DNA of 64,000 bases from Syngnathus acus (GCF_901709675.1 NC_051106.1:5900001-5964000); one strand, 5' to 3'; positions 9,501-21,802 are shown, counted from the first letter of the stretch. Made by a program: numbers and translations. The notes: generated by a model not told the origin, from the letters alone.

Positions 9501-11397
9501 ATGACGTCACAATTGTGCGCCTGCTGTTTTGGAAGGACCCCGGCGATGCACGCGGCTATGACAGTCGTAGGATTTGCTAAATTAAATCCACATTTGTCCT
9601 TTTTACTTTGCGTTGAAGCTACAAGATATTTAGTGAACAAAACTACATACGTTCATTGCAGTTCTGTATCGTGCAATTTCCGGAAAAACGTTCATTCTAG
9701 TCGAAATAATTGTGTATCTTTCATGGAGCTGGAAACTGCCACACCGGTGGAAGAAAACACCCCGGTGTCAGCAGAGGGAACCACGGTCGAAGAAGACAAA
9801 ATAAGCGGCAAACGTAAAAGCGACGAGGCGAGCAGCTTGCCCCAAAAGCGGAGAGGACCCCGAGGAAAGAAACTCCGTCGCGGGGAGAGATATGTACCTC
9901 CTCCGCAGAAACGCAACCCGGGTGTCAGTTTCAGCCAGGAGCATTTTGACGAGACGTCGTACTACTTTGAGGACGGTCTGCGTAAAGTCCACCCGTATTA
10001 CTTTGACTTCAAGACCTACTGCAAAGGTCGCTGGATAGGGAAGAGCCTTTTGGAAGTGTTCGAGAGTGAGTTCCGAGCGGAGTCTATTGAGTATTACCAG
10101 AAGGCTGTCAAAGAGGGACGCATCCGCTTGAATGAGATTCCCGTGGAAGACCTGAATGTGGTCCTCAAGGTCAGTTCCATGACAAGATTTAAATATTGTG
10201 TCTTCAAATCATGGACATTAAATAAAATGTTATGTGAAGTTCCATTATTCAAGTTCAAACTCTTAACAAATTGTCCCTGATGCAGAACAATGACCACATG
10301 AAGAATACAGTCCATCGTCACGAGCCCCCTGTCGTGGGCAAACCTCTGGAGGTCCTGGTGGACGACGGCAAAGTCCTCGTGGTTGACAAACCCTCTTCCA
10401 TCCCCGTCCACCCTTGCGGACGTTTCCGACACAACACCGTGATTTTCATCCTGGGCAAAGAGCGAGGCATCTCGGAGCTGCACACCGTCCACAGATTGGA
10501 CCGACTCACCTCGGGGGTGCTGCTCTTTGCCAGGACTTTGGAGATCTCGAAGAAACTGGACCAGCTGGTGAGAGACAGACAGGTAGGTTCTTTTTCTTCC
10601 ACTCTCGTTTCTTGCTCCTCGTGCTTAGCGAGCATTTAGAACTTTGAAATATATCCTCACAGCTGGAAAAGGAATACGTGTGCCGAGTGGAAGGTGAGTT
10701 TCCAGAAGGTGACTTGGTGTGCGAGGAGCCCATCCTGGTTGTGTCTTTTAAAATTGGGCTCTGCCGCGTTGACCCAAAGGGAAAGGAGTGTCGGACGGTA
10801 TTCCAGAGACTTAGCTTTAATGGCAAGACCAGCGTGGTGCGCTGTTTGCCCCTGACAGGCCGCACCCATCAGATCAGGGTGCACCTCCAGTACCTGGGCT
10901 TCCCCATCCTCAACGATCCCATCTACGGTGCCTCTGCATGGGGGCCTCACAGGGGAAAGGGCGGTATGATGGGGAAGAGTGATGAGGAGCTCCTCAAGGC
11001 TTTGGTTGAGGAGCATAAGAATCAGGAGAGCCTCCACCTGCTGGATGTATCAGACAACGGGAACATGTTGTCTCAAGAGGGACGGAAGGATGATGAACTA
11101 AGTTGCGGTGAAATAATATCGAAGACCACCGCAAAGGATGCGGCATGTTCTTCAGACGTAAGCGGTGACGCCGACTTAATCGAAGAATCTCGGGAACCTC
11201 CTACGGATAAGTCACATGAAGACCAAGTGCAGACACCAACAGACCCCCTGTGTAGTGAGTGCAAACTAATACGAGCTGACCCCACCGAACAAGAACTCAT
11301 CATGTATCTGCACGCTTTACGCTACAAAGGACCAGACTTTGAATATTCTACACCGTTACCTGACTGGGCCAAAGAGGACTGGGTGCAAGTGGACTGA
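9501..11397 (+). CDS. rpusd2: RNA pseudouridine synthase domain-containing 2 (3 exons, 566 aa)
   Basis: Exons are 9501-10169, 10286-10582 and 10663-11397, all joined in phase 0. The product is an RluA-type pseudouridine synthase, which isomerises uridine in RNA. Evidence includes FDETSYYFEDGLRKVHPYYF, the central VVDKPSSIPVHPCGRFRHNT, the catalytic HRLDRLTSG (Asp about residue 295), LEKEYVCRVEGEFP and GRTHQIRVHLQYLGFPILND. The C-terminus keeps the RPUSD2 signature DPLCSECKL and ALRYKGPDFEY. A Lys/Arg-rich stretch (about residues 100-135) precedes the conserved core. The first ATG gives a leader of mixed hydrophobic and basic residues that could target mitochondria. An internal Met at about residue 75 (MELETATP) is an alternative start. 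The gene is tail-to-tail with disp2, about 1.15 kb away. Confidence 0.95.
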
Positions 11398-12544
11398 GAC
11401 AAGATGTCTTCAAAATTGATTTCCAGATGAATTTTGCGGTGACATTTTTTTTTTGTTGATTGGGTAAACCCAAATACAGAAAATGTGCATTTGTTCATAA
11501 TTATATTCAGTTTTTACAATAATATTTTTTTTGTGATGGTACCTTTCATCATCATAAATTCTCAAGTGGATTTTCAAGGTTATTGGACAATGAGGTTTTT
11601 TTCTGTTAATGCTTTTAGGTAAAAGAGTTGTTTAAAAAAAATAAGCAAATTAAACTCACTGCAGGAAAGTCTTTAATTTCATCTGATTGGAAAATGTAAC
11701 AGTTTCAAGTCCTGTAAGTAAAGGAAGTCTTTAAATAAAGGATTCTGTTTTACGACATATCTAGTTGTGAAGGCTCATTGAATTGTCAAAATACAATTTC
11801 AGTTCTTATGAGACAATTTTCTGAACCTCAAAACACTTCAGTTTTACACTCTGTATGACATCACAATAATATGAACATTTTAATTTACACACACACAACA
11901 GGTATTGTTGCATATAAAATTCAGGGTGTTTGGCACTGTTTTATCATGTCTGTTTTGTAATGAAACAAGATTTACACAATTGGAGTTTGGCTATAGATAA
12001 AGCATTTCTGTTCCAAAGATAATTACCTCTTAAAAATACTGCAATGTCAGCAATTACTCTTCTTTCATTATCACAACTCAAACACACTTTAAGGGATCAT
12101 TACGCACTGAAACCCAAACAATACTTAAAGCATAAACCACATTGTTTTTTTCCCCCCCCCACTGTTTACAAGTCTTGATAATTAAGACATTTGGCTTCCT
12201 CAATGGCTACAAGGGACAACATTTGTTTTTCAACCAACTTGAAATATTCTTTATCATAGTTTAGACTGGTTTGTCTCAATTTTGGCACACAAGACAAAGT
12301 CTTATAATTTGAGCTAAACAGTATCTTAGTTGTCGTCTGGTCAACAGCGCCCTCTGTTGACCTAAATTGTAACTACAACGTAGTGCAAGTTTGATCAAAA
12401 TTACTTCAGTCACTATTGGATCATGCTGGTTGTCTTACTGAATTGGAAATAATTCTGAAAATATTCCAATTCATGCCTTTGTCACTTGACAAGAATGTTT
12501 TTGTTGGCCTAATGAGTTATTTTCCATATATGTCCTATTCATGC
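11398..12544. other. Shared 3' flank of rpusd2 and disp2
   Basis: This is non-coding DNA between two convergent genes. On the minus strand an ATTAAA (plus-strand TTTAAT at 11879-11884) could serve disp2, which would leave the two 3' ends only about 150 bp apart. No other element is recognised. Confidence 0.45.
11734..11739 (+). terminator. rpusd2: Probable rpusd2 polyadenylation signal
   Basis: AATAAA about 340 nt after the rpusd2 stop codon is the most likely cleavage signal. Confidence 0.5.
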
Positions 12545-15500
12545 TTAAAGTGTATCATCTCGTTGCCCGTCCCTCTTGATCCAAACATCTGGTAGGTCTG
12601 GCTTACTGTTTGGTAAAATAACAATATTCTCCGTCTGACTGCTCCGACTTTTCCCGCACATCTCATAAACCGTCTCTCTGAGGGAAAGACGTAGAGTGTC
12701 TCTCTTCCCGTTCAGGTGTCCCGGTTGTAACTGAGCTTCTCCATCGCTTTGCTGAGCATTGGAAGAACCCGCTTCAATGTCACTCAAACACGTTTCATTG
12801 GAGGCATCCAGAAACTCGCAGGAGCTCACAGACTGCGAGGAGGGCTGGAGGAGTCTTTCACCTGTGGTGTGATCTTCTGCGCACAGACATGGTTGGTCGG
12901 TGGTTTCCAGCGTGTGGCTAATGATAGTTTCATCCATGCTAGACGAGGATGAAAATGTTTTATTGGTCCACTGCTGCACTGAGTTACAACGATCTTGGCA
13001 GGCTTTACACAGCCTCTTGGTCACGTCGTCTTTCGCTAGGCCTGTAGACCGTCTTGAGTTCTCTTTGTACGGTGATGAGGTCTGCAGAGCCGGAGGTCCT
13101 TGTTCTCTACACATCTCCCCACGTTCCCCATCCAAGGAGGCCTCCCTCCCACAATACTCGATCTCATCGGAGAGCACGGACGGCCTGTTTGACAGCTTGC
13201 TGGTACAAGTGCTGTTCTCAAAGCTGTCACTTAGTCGATAGGCCAAAGGTTGCAGCTCGTACTGCTCCGGCCCTCTGTCCCCGCCTCCCCCTCCCGTCTG
13301 TTTCAGCTTCTGTTGATTTGGGTAGAGGTAACGACCCGTGTCTTTGTCATAAGTCGTCTCCCTAGCTCGACCTAAAGCCCCGTTAGTAGACACGGGACCC
13401 GGTTCCGCTCCCGAGCAACACGACAACATCCCGTCCGACGGGTCCGACAAACACGGGAGAGGAATCCTCCCGCAGTTTTTCTGAGGACCGCAAAAGCAGC
13501 ACAGTGATTGGAAAAAGAAGGTGGCAAATCCGCATGCTACACATTTGACCAAAAACAAAAAAATTCCCAATTTCCTGAAAAGCAAGACCGTCGAAGGCAA
13601 CATAATGACGCCGGTGCAGAAAAAGGCCCCGGAAACGATTGCTACGGGACAGCCCATCCTTTTAGTGGAATGCGCCACTTTTCCTATTTTGTCCGAATGC
13701 GGCGCAAAACAATAGGAAATACAATAATCGGCGACAAAGTCAACCGATAAGCCGGCTGCGGATGAAATGAGGAGAGCCTCGATGCCACTCAGTTGCCACT
13801 CCAGAAGAACCAGGAGTCCGACAGTGAGGAACACACTGCCCCCTACCGCCGCAGTTCCGTACAAACTTAGCGGAATATTGCAAGTGGTCAAGAGCAGCAA
13901 AGCAAATGTGAGAACCACCGAGGCGCCGGCCACCACCAACATCTCCGAGCTCAACGCTTGCTGGAGGTCAAAAAGAGACAGCTGACTGATGAACCAGCCG
14001 TTCTCCAACCCTGGCGGTGCCCCTGATATTTCCTTGTTGAACCACTCCAAGGTTTCCCTGTAGAAAACATTCGTTTGGCTGAAGTTGAAGCTGTAGCGGT
14101 ACGTAGTTTTGAACGCCAACACGAGGGCGGCGATCCGGCCATCTGCTTGGAAATATACGCCGCCGTGAATCAAATGACCCTCGGCGTACCTCTCTGCCAA
14201 CATCATGCTCAGGCACTTTTCAAAAACACCAGGAGGGAAAGGGAAAGCCATGTTGTTGCAGCAAATATGGCTCTCTGAACATCTTCTGAAGGAGATCCAG
14301 TGTAGCAGCTGCTCCACAAAACAGATATTATCTATCATGGCTTCTTTGTCCTCGCTGGAAGGCGGCGAATAAAAGCTTTGATTTTGCACGTGCCCACACA
14401 AGTCCCTCAACCATACCTGAGCATGAGGTTGACTCATTCTAAAATCCGGATCCAGAACCAAAGAGCCATTACTTTTTGGGTTGAAGTGATTTCCGTTATC
14501 CACTGGCTGGAGGCCCCAAACGAGCGTCAGGGTCACGGCTTTATCTTCTCCATTGGTCTGTCTGTTGAACATAAACATGTGACGATATTCGGCGTCGTAT
14601 CGCTCAAACGGGTGACTGGAGCGGAAAAGTTGAGCGATTGCCCCGTCTAGCGTAGGTAGCTTCATTCCAGGATCAAAGCAGGACATGTACGTGCCGCCTA
14701 CGGCCAACACGGCGAACCAGCACACCCAGATGTATCGGAACTTCACCACTCCACAAGGCAAGATTTTGAGGAACACTAAATTAGACGTGTCAGCAAGACC
14801 TCGTTTTAGTTCTCGCAGCTTCTGGCCGAATGTAAACAAGAACCTCTTGCGTGAGCTTGCGTCCCAGAAGCCGCCTGGGTTTTTGGAGCAACATGGCTTC
14901 CACCCTGGCGGCGATGCGGAGGATGCTTCCATGTAACGTTCACGCAAGATCAAAAAGCACGGCAGCCATACAAGGACCAAGAGCGAACTAATAAAGGAGG
15001 AGGTCCCAAGATAAACCGCAAAACATCTGATAGCCGTGATGCTGCTAAGATAACCGGCGCAAAACGCCGCGCTGGACGTCAACCCCGAAGCTAATATCAA
15101 ATAACCAATTTCCTGCAAAACTCTATGCACTCTCTTCTCCAAGGACGCTGAAGGTTTCTGGGCCAACTGCATATTCCAGAAATCCACAAAGATAAAAACT
15201 TGATTGGCGCAACTTCCCAGGAGAACGAGAGCCGCCGAAAGGTTAACCAGAGGGAAGAAAGTCAGACGAAATGCGACTTTATAGAGGAAATAGGAAGTGA
15301 GGAGGGAGCCGCTGATTGCTACCACAGATAATGCCACCATGAAGACAGAGTGAAGATAGAGAGCCATTGTGAGAAGAAGTGAAATGATTGCAAGGACGGG
15401 GAAGACCGAATCTCTCGCTAGATAATACTTAAACAGGGTCTGCTTGATCCCGAGGTCCATGCCGGTGATTGTGGTATTCTTATACGTCAGATCTCGTCCT

Positions 15501-18500
15501 TTTAATCTCCTCATGTAGATCTCCATCATGCGTTCCCCTTTGGCCACCGGGAGAAACACAAGACTGTATTTGAGGGTGGGGATCTGATATTCGGTGGTCT
15601 GCGGTCCGAGGAAATCTTTATCAACCAGGAAGTGAAGGATTTGGAATACTATGCGGGTTTGTTTGCAGCGTGACGGGACGGAAGAGCAGCCGCCGTATTT
15701 GGGTCGCTGAAAACAAGTTTCCACCAGATGGCCATCGTGGTAGTAAGGAGCGCATTTCCGGAGGAGGTTCAGCGCCTCGGAGACCTGAGGGTAAATAATA
15801 TATTGAAGATTATTATTAAAAGGGAACTTTAGGCTCCGCCCCCGTGTGGTTCCTACCTGTTGTGAGGTTAGGCCCAGGCAGCAGGAAGCATTGGTGAGAG
15901 CGGCTAAGTAATTTCCCAAGGACCAGCTGGGACAGCAGCCACTTCCTGATGTGGCTTCAGTCTCGCCTCTCACATGTTGCTGGCACACATCCTGGAATCG
16001 CGCCTGGGAACGTATCTGAGATAAACAAGGGAGATGTTTTGGAAAACATTCCGCGACTAATTAAGCAATTACGTTTCAGAGGAGAAAATGTTCCCGAGGA
16101 ATTCAAAATGGATGATGACTTCCATTGAAGTTTGACTCAGCTTTAATTGGTAAATATGACTAAATTGATTTTAAGACTTAGTATTGATGAGAGCCTACCC
16201 TGGATTGCTCCATCTCGCACATGGCATGGATGGCCTTGAGGCTCCAGAGACTGGCAGAGCTCTCGGAGCGGAAAACGAGCTGTGCCAAATGCTGGCCTGT
16301 GAGCAAGGGACAGATGGACTCAACATAGAATGCGGCAACCTATGAGTCATTTTCTTTCTCGCATTTAAAACAATTCTGTATTTCAGATAATTGATAAAAC
16401 AAAATTATTCAGTGCTCAACCTGTAAATGACTCAATCATTTTCTTTAACTTTTTTTTTTTTAGAAATAAAAATGTATTTATTGCTAATGTACATGACTGA
16501 ATAATTAAAACATTTTTTTTTTTTTTTTTTTTAGAAATAAAAATGTATTGATTGCTAATGTTCCGTCTACTTAAAAAATAAATTTAAATAGACATCCTCT
16601 GCTCAAGACTGACTCACCGGGTGCATCACAGAGGAAAGACTCTGAAGTTGAGTCTCTGGCTAGCATCCTCTCGAATCGAACTCCAGTAGTGTTGTGGATC
16701 TCATCTCCACTGCAAAAAATGACAGAAAATTATTTATTGTTTACTGCTTCATCATCTCAAAGTGAGAAAAAAAGGCTTTCCAATCAAACTCTCCACTGAC
16801 CTTTTACTCAGCCACAATGGCAAAAGAGACAAGGGTTTCCCCGGGCCGGTGTTTTCCCGCAGTTTGGACAAGCTGGACTGGCGAACGGCAATGTCGGTCC
16901 CTCTTGGCTCAAAGCCCTTAAGAAAAACACAAGACACACAAAAACTGCTCAAGATGGGCCGTCGAGTCGTACAGTTGTCGGTTGCACTTCAATTAGATCC
17001 GGCTTGTCCTTAACTAACACCAAGAACAGGACATTTAATTTTCCTCGTTAATCCATTTAGCTCCTGTGGGAATGAATGCCTTACTTCTTTAATTAAATTC
17101 ATCAAGATTACAGAGCGTGTCATTTGATCTAATTTAGTGCTGCATTGTGACTAATCATGGAGATAAGACCAAAGTCATAATAAAAAAAGTCACTTGTGTC
17201 ACAGAGAAGAATGTAAAAATGACCCAAAAAGTCACTTTTGTCACAGAGAAGATTGCAAAAATTTAAGCTAAAAAAAAATTGCTCAAGATTTCAACATTCA
17301 ACACATCTCCTGGTCTTGTTTGAACATCATTAATGGACTTCTTGTATTTCTGTCCATCATAAAAATATCATGAAGCTAAATTCTCAATCACTCACCAGCA
17401 GAGGCTCAGAGAAGTCCGGCAGCGGTCCAATGAGGAGACCAGCCAGAGAACATCCAAGTAGCAGCAAGGCACATCCCAGGAGAACCTCTAACGGGTAGTC
17501 CACCAGCATCCGGGAATAACTGTCAAGTGGAGGCAGAACCCAAGAAGAAGCTGTCAGAGTAAGTCTTTCTTACAATTCTATCATTGCATTTGATTTTGCA
17601 AGTGGGACATGCTGGCGGGGAAAATCTATAGACGTTTCTTACCTTCTCACAAAGCAGTAAAGTTGTCCATCCCTGTTAATGACAGCAAGACAAGGCAATT
17701 TTATTTATAATCACAAAACAAGGCAACTAGTTATCAGAAGAGACTAAATTAGTCAACACACCCAAGCGTCACCACGTGCCGCTGCGTCGGTCTCTGTGCG
17801 CCGCCTTCACCGTGCAACCAGTGGCATCTGACCGCCGCGTGTTGCCGAGACGTCCCGTGGGGTGAACTACAGCCCATTCGGACCACCGAACCGGTTTCAG
17901 TCCGAGCGCCGCTGCTACTGTTTGACTCTGTGTTTGCTTTGAGAGCATCGTAGGGGTCACAGTGGGGGCATTTACGGAGTTGAGCTTGACCCTGAGGAAC
18001 CTGAAGGGATTTTGTTTTCAGTCAGTGCAAAAAAAGATGAGAATATTTGACATACTTGGTAATAAAGCTGGCTGGATGACGAGGGTCCATCCAGGCTGCC
18101 GCAGCTGTCGCATAGCTCCCGATCGTCGCGGATGGCATCCAGATTGCTCTGTTGCCCATACACAGTGTCAGGGGGGCACAGCGACAGGACCGGAATCCCG
18201 CTGTGGAGGACGAGTCACGAGAGAATAACAAAAAAAACGTGACATTTCCAGTTTTATTCCTGTCTAGCCTTTTAAATCCCCCCCCCCCCCCACCCCCACA
18301 GCAATTGAGTCAAACTAATGAGGCTAAGAATGGTGCCGCACTGTGACAACTGGCAGCAGGCAATTAAAGAAAGCAGGAAATGGAGATTGTGAGCAGATGT
18401 GACTCGTGCAGTGTCACGTCACGGAATACTGACAGTACACGCCACATCCTCGTGTATCCATGGAGCTTCGGCTTTAATGGATGGCAACTGCCGCTTGCCT

Positions 18501-20249
18501 GGGTTATCTGGCCACCATCCAGTTTTGTAAACTAATTACTGAACATAAGCACCACCAGGCTGCAGGACTCTTTGTTTTCTTATTTTTCATACAAAACAGA
18601 CACACTGTGATGTAAAAATGGACAAGCTTTAAAAAAAAGCCCATACAGTCTAAATGAATTGTTCTTGGTCTAAATCAAGGTTATTAAAATAAAAAAATAA
18701 GATATATAACAAATAGGTTGTGTTGCAGATGTGCGTCAGAAGAAGGCATATCGTGCTGTCTGTGTGGCACTTGCTTGTTTTTCCACCGTGGCCGAGATGC
18801 GACCGCACTTCCTGTCGTGTCACTATGGCAACGCACTAAATCTACACAAGCAAGTGACCTCACACTTGTTAATGTGCTTCTCCTAATAAGGCACAATGAT
18901 GGAGGAAATGCACAGTATGACAAAGAATCCAATTATATCCGTATCTGCTCGTATTGATGCAATGAGCACAGCAGTGGAGGAAAGTGAGCAATCTGAGTCA
19001 TCAATATTTCAGACGATGAGTGCAAAAATAATCCAGGGAGGTGCGAGCCAGTTTCACACCGTGCTAGGAATGTAAATTCTTACCGCACTCTGACACAAGG
19101 CGAAACTAATTGCGCACGCTCGAATGCACAATATAAAAAGTTCTGATTTATTAGGTACACCATTCCCAGATGTTGCGGATTTTTGTGTGTTTTTAATTAG
19201 AGGGGAATAGTTTTATTTTTTTATTGCTGCTGCCTTGCAGTTTTGCAAGCCTTCTGAGCAATGTTATCAAGCAAGATTAAAGCGTATTAATGTTTCTTCC
19301 ATTATTCCAGCCATCCATCTTTTTTTTATTCCACTTTTTCGAGTTGTCGGGGAGGAGAAGCCTATCTGTACACCCTGGACTGGTCGCCAGGCAATCTCAG
19401 GACATTGTGATTTCCAACCACGGTAGGAGATCCAATTTCACTCAATTAGTCCAAAAAATATCGACTGTGCCTTTGGTTCTATTGATCCCAGCAATGTATA
19501 GTGACAACCAGAACAATTAAATACTCTCCCGCTAGATGGCAGAAGTTACAAATAACAAATGCGATTGTCATTTTACACTGTAAGTAAATTTGAAAAGAAA
19601 TAGAACCACAATTATTTCAGAATATCATTTTTTTATGTTGTTCTTAGGGATATGTTGTGAGATTTTTTATTTAATTTACCTCGGTTCAATCAAGGTAAAC
19701 ACTGATTTAATGCACCAAAAAATCTAGCTACACCTGCACCATCTGGACTTTTATCACAAACATGAATGTTTAGCTTGAATTCACTTGTGGTGTTGAAATG
19801 AATCTTTGTCGCCTGGCTGCTGTATTGAATCCAACTGCATTGACTTAATTGAGCTCATTTGATTAATAGGGGTGGCATATTGTGAAATTGTACACCAGTG
19901 CAACCCCGCCCCGAAAAAATATATAATAATAAACATACATTTTAATAAATGCCGTTTTGACATGCACCAATCCGTTGAATTTTTTTTTTTTTTGTAAAGG
20001 CAGTGTTCTCTTTGGAATGATTAGAATGTGTAGGCGTACCTAATTAAGTGTCCATCCAGCGTGTCAAAACAATAGAAGCGGTCGGCGTGCATTTAATTGT
20101 TCACAGCGAGATGGTTCCTTAAAAAAAATCTAATTACTCCGTGCATAAACCCACCTATGATGAGCCTCTTGGGTATCCCGTTCCTCTGTGGAAGAATCAT
20201 CCATCACTATCGCATCCGTGCTGTCCCCTGTGGTCGAGCCAGCGTCCAT
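12545..20249 (-). CDS. disp2: Dispatched homolog 2, RND-type transporter (10 coding exons, 1420 aa)
   Basis: Coding exons (minus strand, in order) are 20249-20155, 18200-18056, 17925-17762, 17672-17643, 17519-17396, 16916-16801, 16709-16618, 16296-16199, 16015-15857 and 15784-12545. All phases join and the total is 4263 nt. Dispatched proteins are sterol-sensing RND transporters of the plasma membrane; DISP1 releases lipid-modified Hedgehog, while DISP2 is less well defined. The N-terminus is [15 protein letters not shown]. The first membrane span ([20 protein letters not shown]) follows the motif QRHVVTLG. Then come GFEPRGTDI, a large extracellular loop, the sterol-sensing segment (about residues 467-610, with [11 protein letters not shown]), [15 protein letters not shown], a second loop and a second transmembrane block with [14 protein letters not shown] near residue 1018. 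The long cytosolic tail keeps DISP2-specific words: [37 protein letters not shown] and [12 protein letters not shown]. The tail separates it from DISP1. Confidence 0.95.
15785..15856 (-). other. disp2: 72-nt disp2 intron with no in-frame stop
   Basis: The donor CAACAG|GTAGGA and acceptor TACCCTCAG|GTCTCC bound a 72-nt intron. Its length is a multiple of three and the frame stays open through it, so retention would add 24 residues rich in Arg, Asn and Tyr. Vertebrate DISP2 lacks such an insert at this point (…[12 protein letters not shown]…), so it is read as an intron. Confidence 0.85.
16463..16562. repeat. Direct repeat with poly-T in a disp2 intron
   Basis: The block TAGAAATAAAAATGTATT followed by ATTGCTAATGT or its GATTGCTAATGT variant occurs twice, about 70 bp apart. 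Each copy is preceded by a poly-T tract, suggesting local slippage or duplication. Confidence 0.6.
17183..17268. repeat. Two-copy tandem duplication in a disp2 intron
   Basis: A unit of about 45-50 bp containing AAAGTCACTTGTGTCACAGA is repeated immediately as AAAGTCACTTTTGTCACAGA, each followed by GAAGA and a TGTAAAAAT or TGCAAAAAT variant. It is intronic and does not touch splice sites. Confidence 0.7.
17643..17672 (-). other. disp2: 30-nt disp2 microexon
   Basis: This exon, read GATGGACAACTTTACTGC and onward, encodes DGQLYCFVR with partial codons at each edge. It is flanked by AACAG| on its 5' side and |GTAAG on its 3' side. Joining it to its neighbours gives [20 protein letters not shown], which has the same length as the corresponding segment of human DISP2. 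Confidence 0.8.
19300..19420 (+). repeat. Degenerate fish interspersed repeat in disp2 intron 1
   Basis: The words CCAGCCATCCATC, GAAGCCTATCTGTACACCCT and GGACTGGTCGCCAGGCAATC match, loosely, an abundant fish repeat whose copies read CATCCATTTTCTACCGC … GTACACCCTGGACTGGTCGCCAG. This copy is degraded. Confidence 0.5.
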
Positions 20250-20812
20250 CTCCTGCTCATTTAAATTTCCCGATTATAATAAAAACATGTAGATCGATAT
20301 GATAAAGGTTTGAGCAAAATATCGAGCAGTCCCCATCTGCCTCGGAGGCGAGGCTTGTTTCTGGGGCTACTTTGGAGCATCACCGGCGCTCTGCGGGTTA
20401 ATCTGCCCAGAGCTGCGCTCCGATTGGCGGACGCGCGGTGATGTTGAGGACCCCGCCTGGTTCTGCCCAACCGCCCGTACTGGACCGTCTATGATAGATA
20501 CAAGTGGCTCCCAGTTGTTCGGAAACAACCTGCTGCTTCCGTCTTGAGATGGATCCACAAATGGGGATGCTATACCTAATTCACAGTGACGTCACTATTG
20601 TATTGCTTTGAGATGGCCACAACATTAGGTACACTTGCACAATACAATTAAGTGTCGAGAATTGTGCCTTTTTGAAGATAATAATGCAGAATTTTGATGA
20701 TTATACATTTAACACATTGATCTTATAGCTGGGAAAATCATATTAATGCAGATTATCATTTTATACACCATCAAACTAAAAACGGTAGAAATGGCTAATC
20801 AATATGAGAATC

Positions 20813-20852
20813 AATCTCGGTCCCCTGACCTTAACCCTATTGAAAACCATGA
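20813..20852 (+). pseudogene. Tc1/mariner transposase fragment
   Basis: The frame reads SRSPDLNPIENHESV. SPDLNPIEN is the highly conserved block that contains the second-to-third catalytic acidic region of Tc1-family transposases. The Trp that usually follows is lost, and no further transposase sequence is recognisable around it, so this is a small dead remnant. Confidence 0.65.
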
Positions 20853-21687
20853 AAGTGTACAGCAGAGAGGATCCGGGTCAGTGGAAGATTCAGAGAGATT
20901 TATATGGTTGAGTAAATTGATTTTCAGGTAATGCGTGTATAAATAGTGACTTTTGATTATTGTTTGAGTGCTTAAACATCAAGATAGTACACCCTGTCTT
21001 AAAAACAGAAGCACTGGGTGTGAAAAGCAAGTGAGCATTAATGAGGTAGCTGGCAGGATGGATGCTGGTCTGGCTCTGTTTCCTAATAGGAATCATGGCA
21101 CCGGACCCTGACAGTCTCACGGGGGGGCTTTTGAAAAGACATGGACCAGTAAAGGGCCAGATCAAAGTCAGTTTAGAGGTTTGAAATGAGAACCATAGCA
21201 GGAAGGAAGGCTTTCTTTTATGTCAGTAATGTGACCTAATTTCTATCTATTAATGCATCACTGAATCACAAGGAGGAGCTAATTTGTGAAGGAGTCTGGT
21301 TTGAAGGCAGCACGGTCGGTTGATTGGGTAAACGAATCACTTTGCACAATCTTTAATCATCACTGCTCCACAATGCAATATACAATATACTTTCATTTTA
21401 AACACACTCGATAATATTAGTATGACGTGCTGTATGAGAGAGAGGGGGGAGTCTGTGAATATGCAAATCCTATAATGTCATATATTCTTTATCCTCTGCG
21501 GACAACAACTAGGTATTACTGGTCTGCTTTATCAAGTTTGTGTCGTAAATTCAGTTTGCATTGAAATAAACTGCGGCGACTGCTGCTGCCGCTGATGGGG
21601 CGCTGACGAGAACTCCTGCTGGTTGGCCTGCCGGGTGTAAAGTTACGCGCGGACTGGACACACCTCCAATGGGAGTTTCCACAAAGA

Positions 21688-21728
21688 GGTGGTGGTGGAG
21701 GAGGAGGAGGAGGAGGAGGAGGTGGTGG
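21688..21728 (+). repeat. GGA/GGT-rich simple repeat in the pkdcc 5' region
   Basis: A (GGA)n/(GGT)n tract lies about 75-115 bp upstream of the likely pkdcc start codon. An upstream in-frame ATG within it would add an acidic stretch (MVVEEEEEEEE…) to the protein, which looks artefactual. Confidence 0.8.
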
Positions 21729-21802
21729 AAGGAGCTGATCACTTCTCCTTTCCACCCTCTAGTCAACGCCAGTCCTCCTCCTTGTACTGGCCGTGGTGGA
21801 AC

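Larger units (their letters stand above)
20250..21802. promoter_or_regulatory. Bidirectional intergenic region between disp2 and pkdcc
   Basis: The start codons of disp2 (minus, 20249) and pkdcc (plus, 21803) face away from each other across about 1.55 kb. The segment must hold 5' UTRs and promoters of both genes, including a CpG-richer part near 20400-20480 and another at 21590-21800. A Tc1-like fragment and repeated ATTAGGTACAC words are also here. No TATA box could be assigned with confidence. Confidence 0.5.

Noticed and set aside
12545-15988. A single-exon 1147-aa gene starting at 15988
   Set aside because: The start would be a GTG inside an exon. The frame reads through a 72-nt intron, and the real N-terminus comes from eight upstream exons.
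21689-21802. Upstream ATG of pkdcc
   Set aside because: It would place an acidic low-complexity stretch from a GGA repeat ahead of a clear signal sequence.
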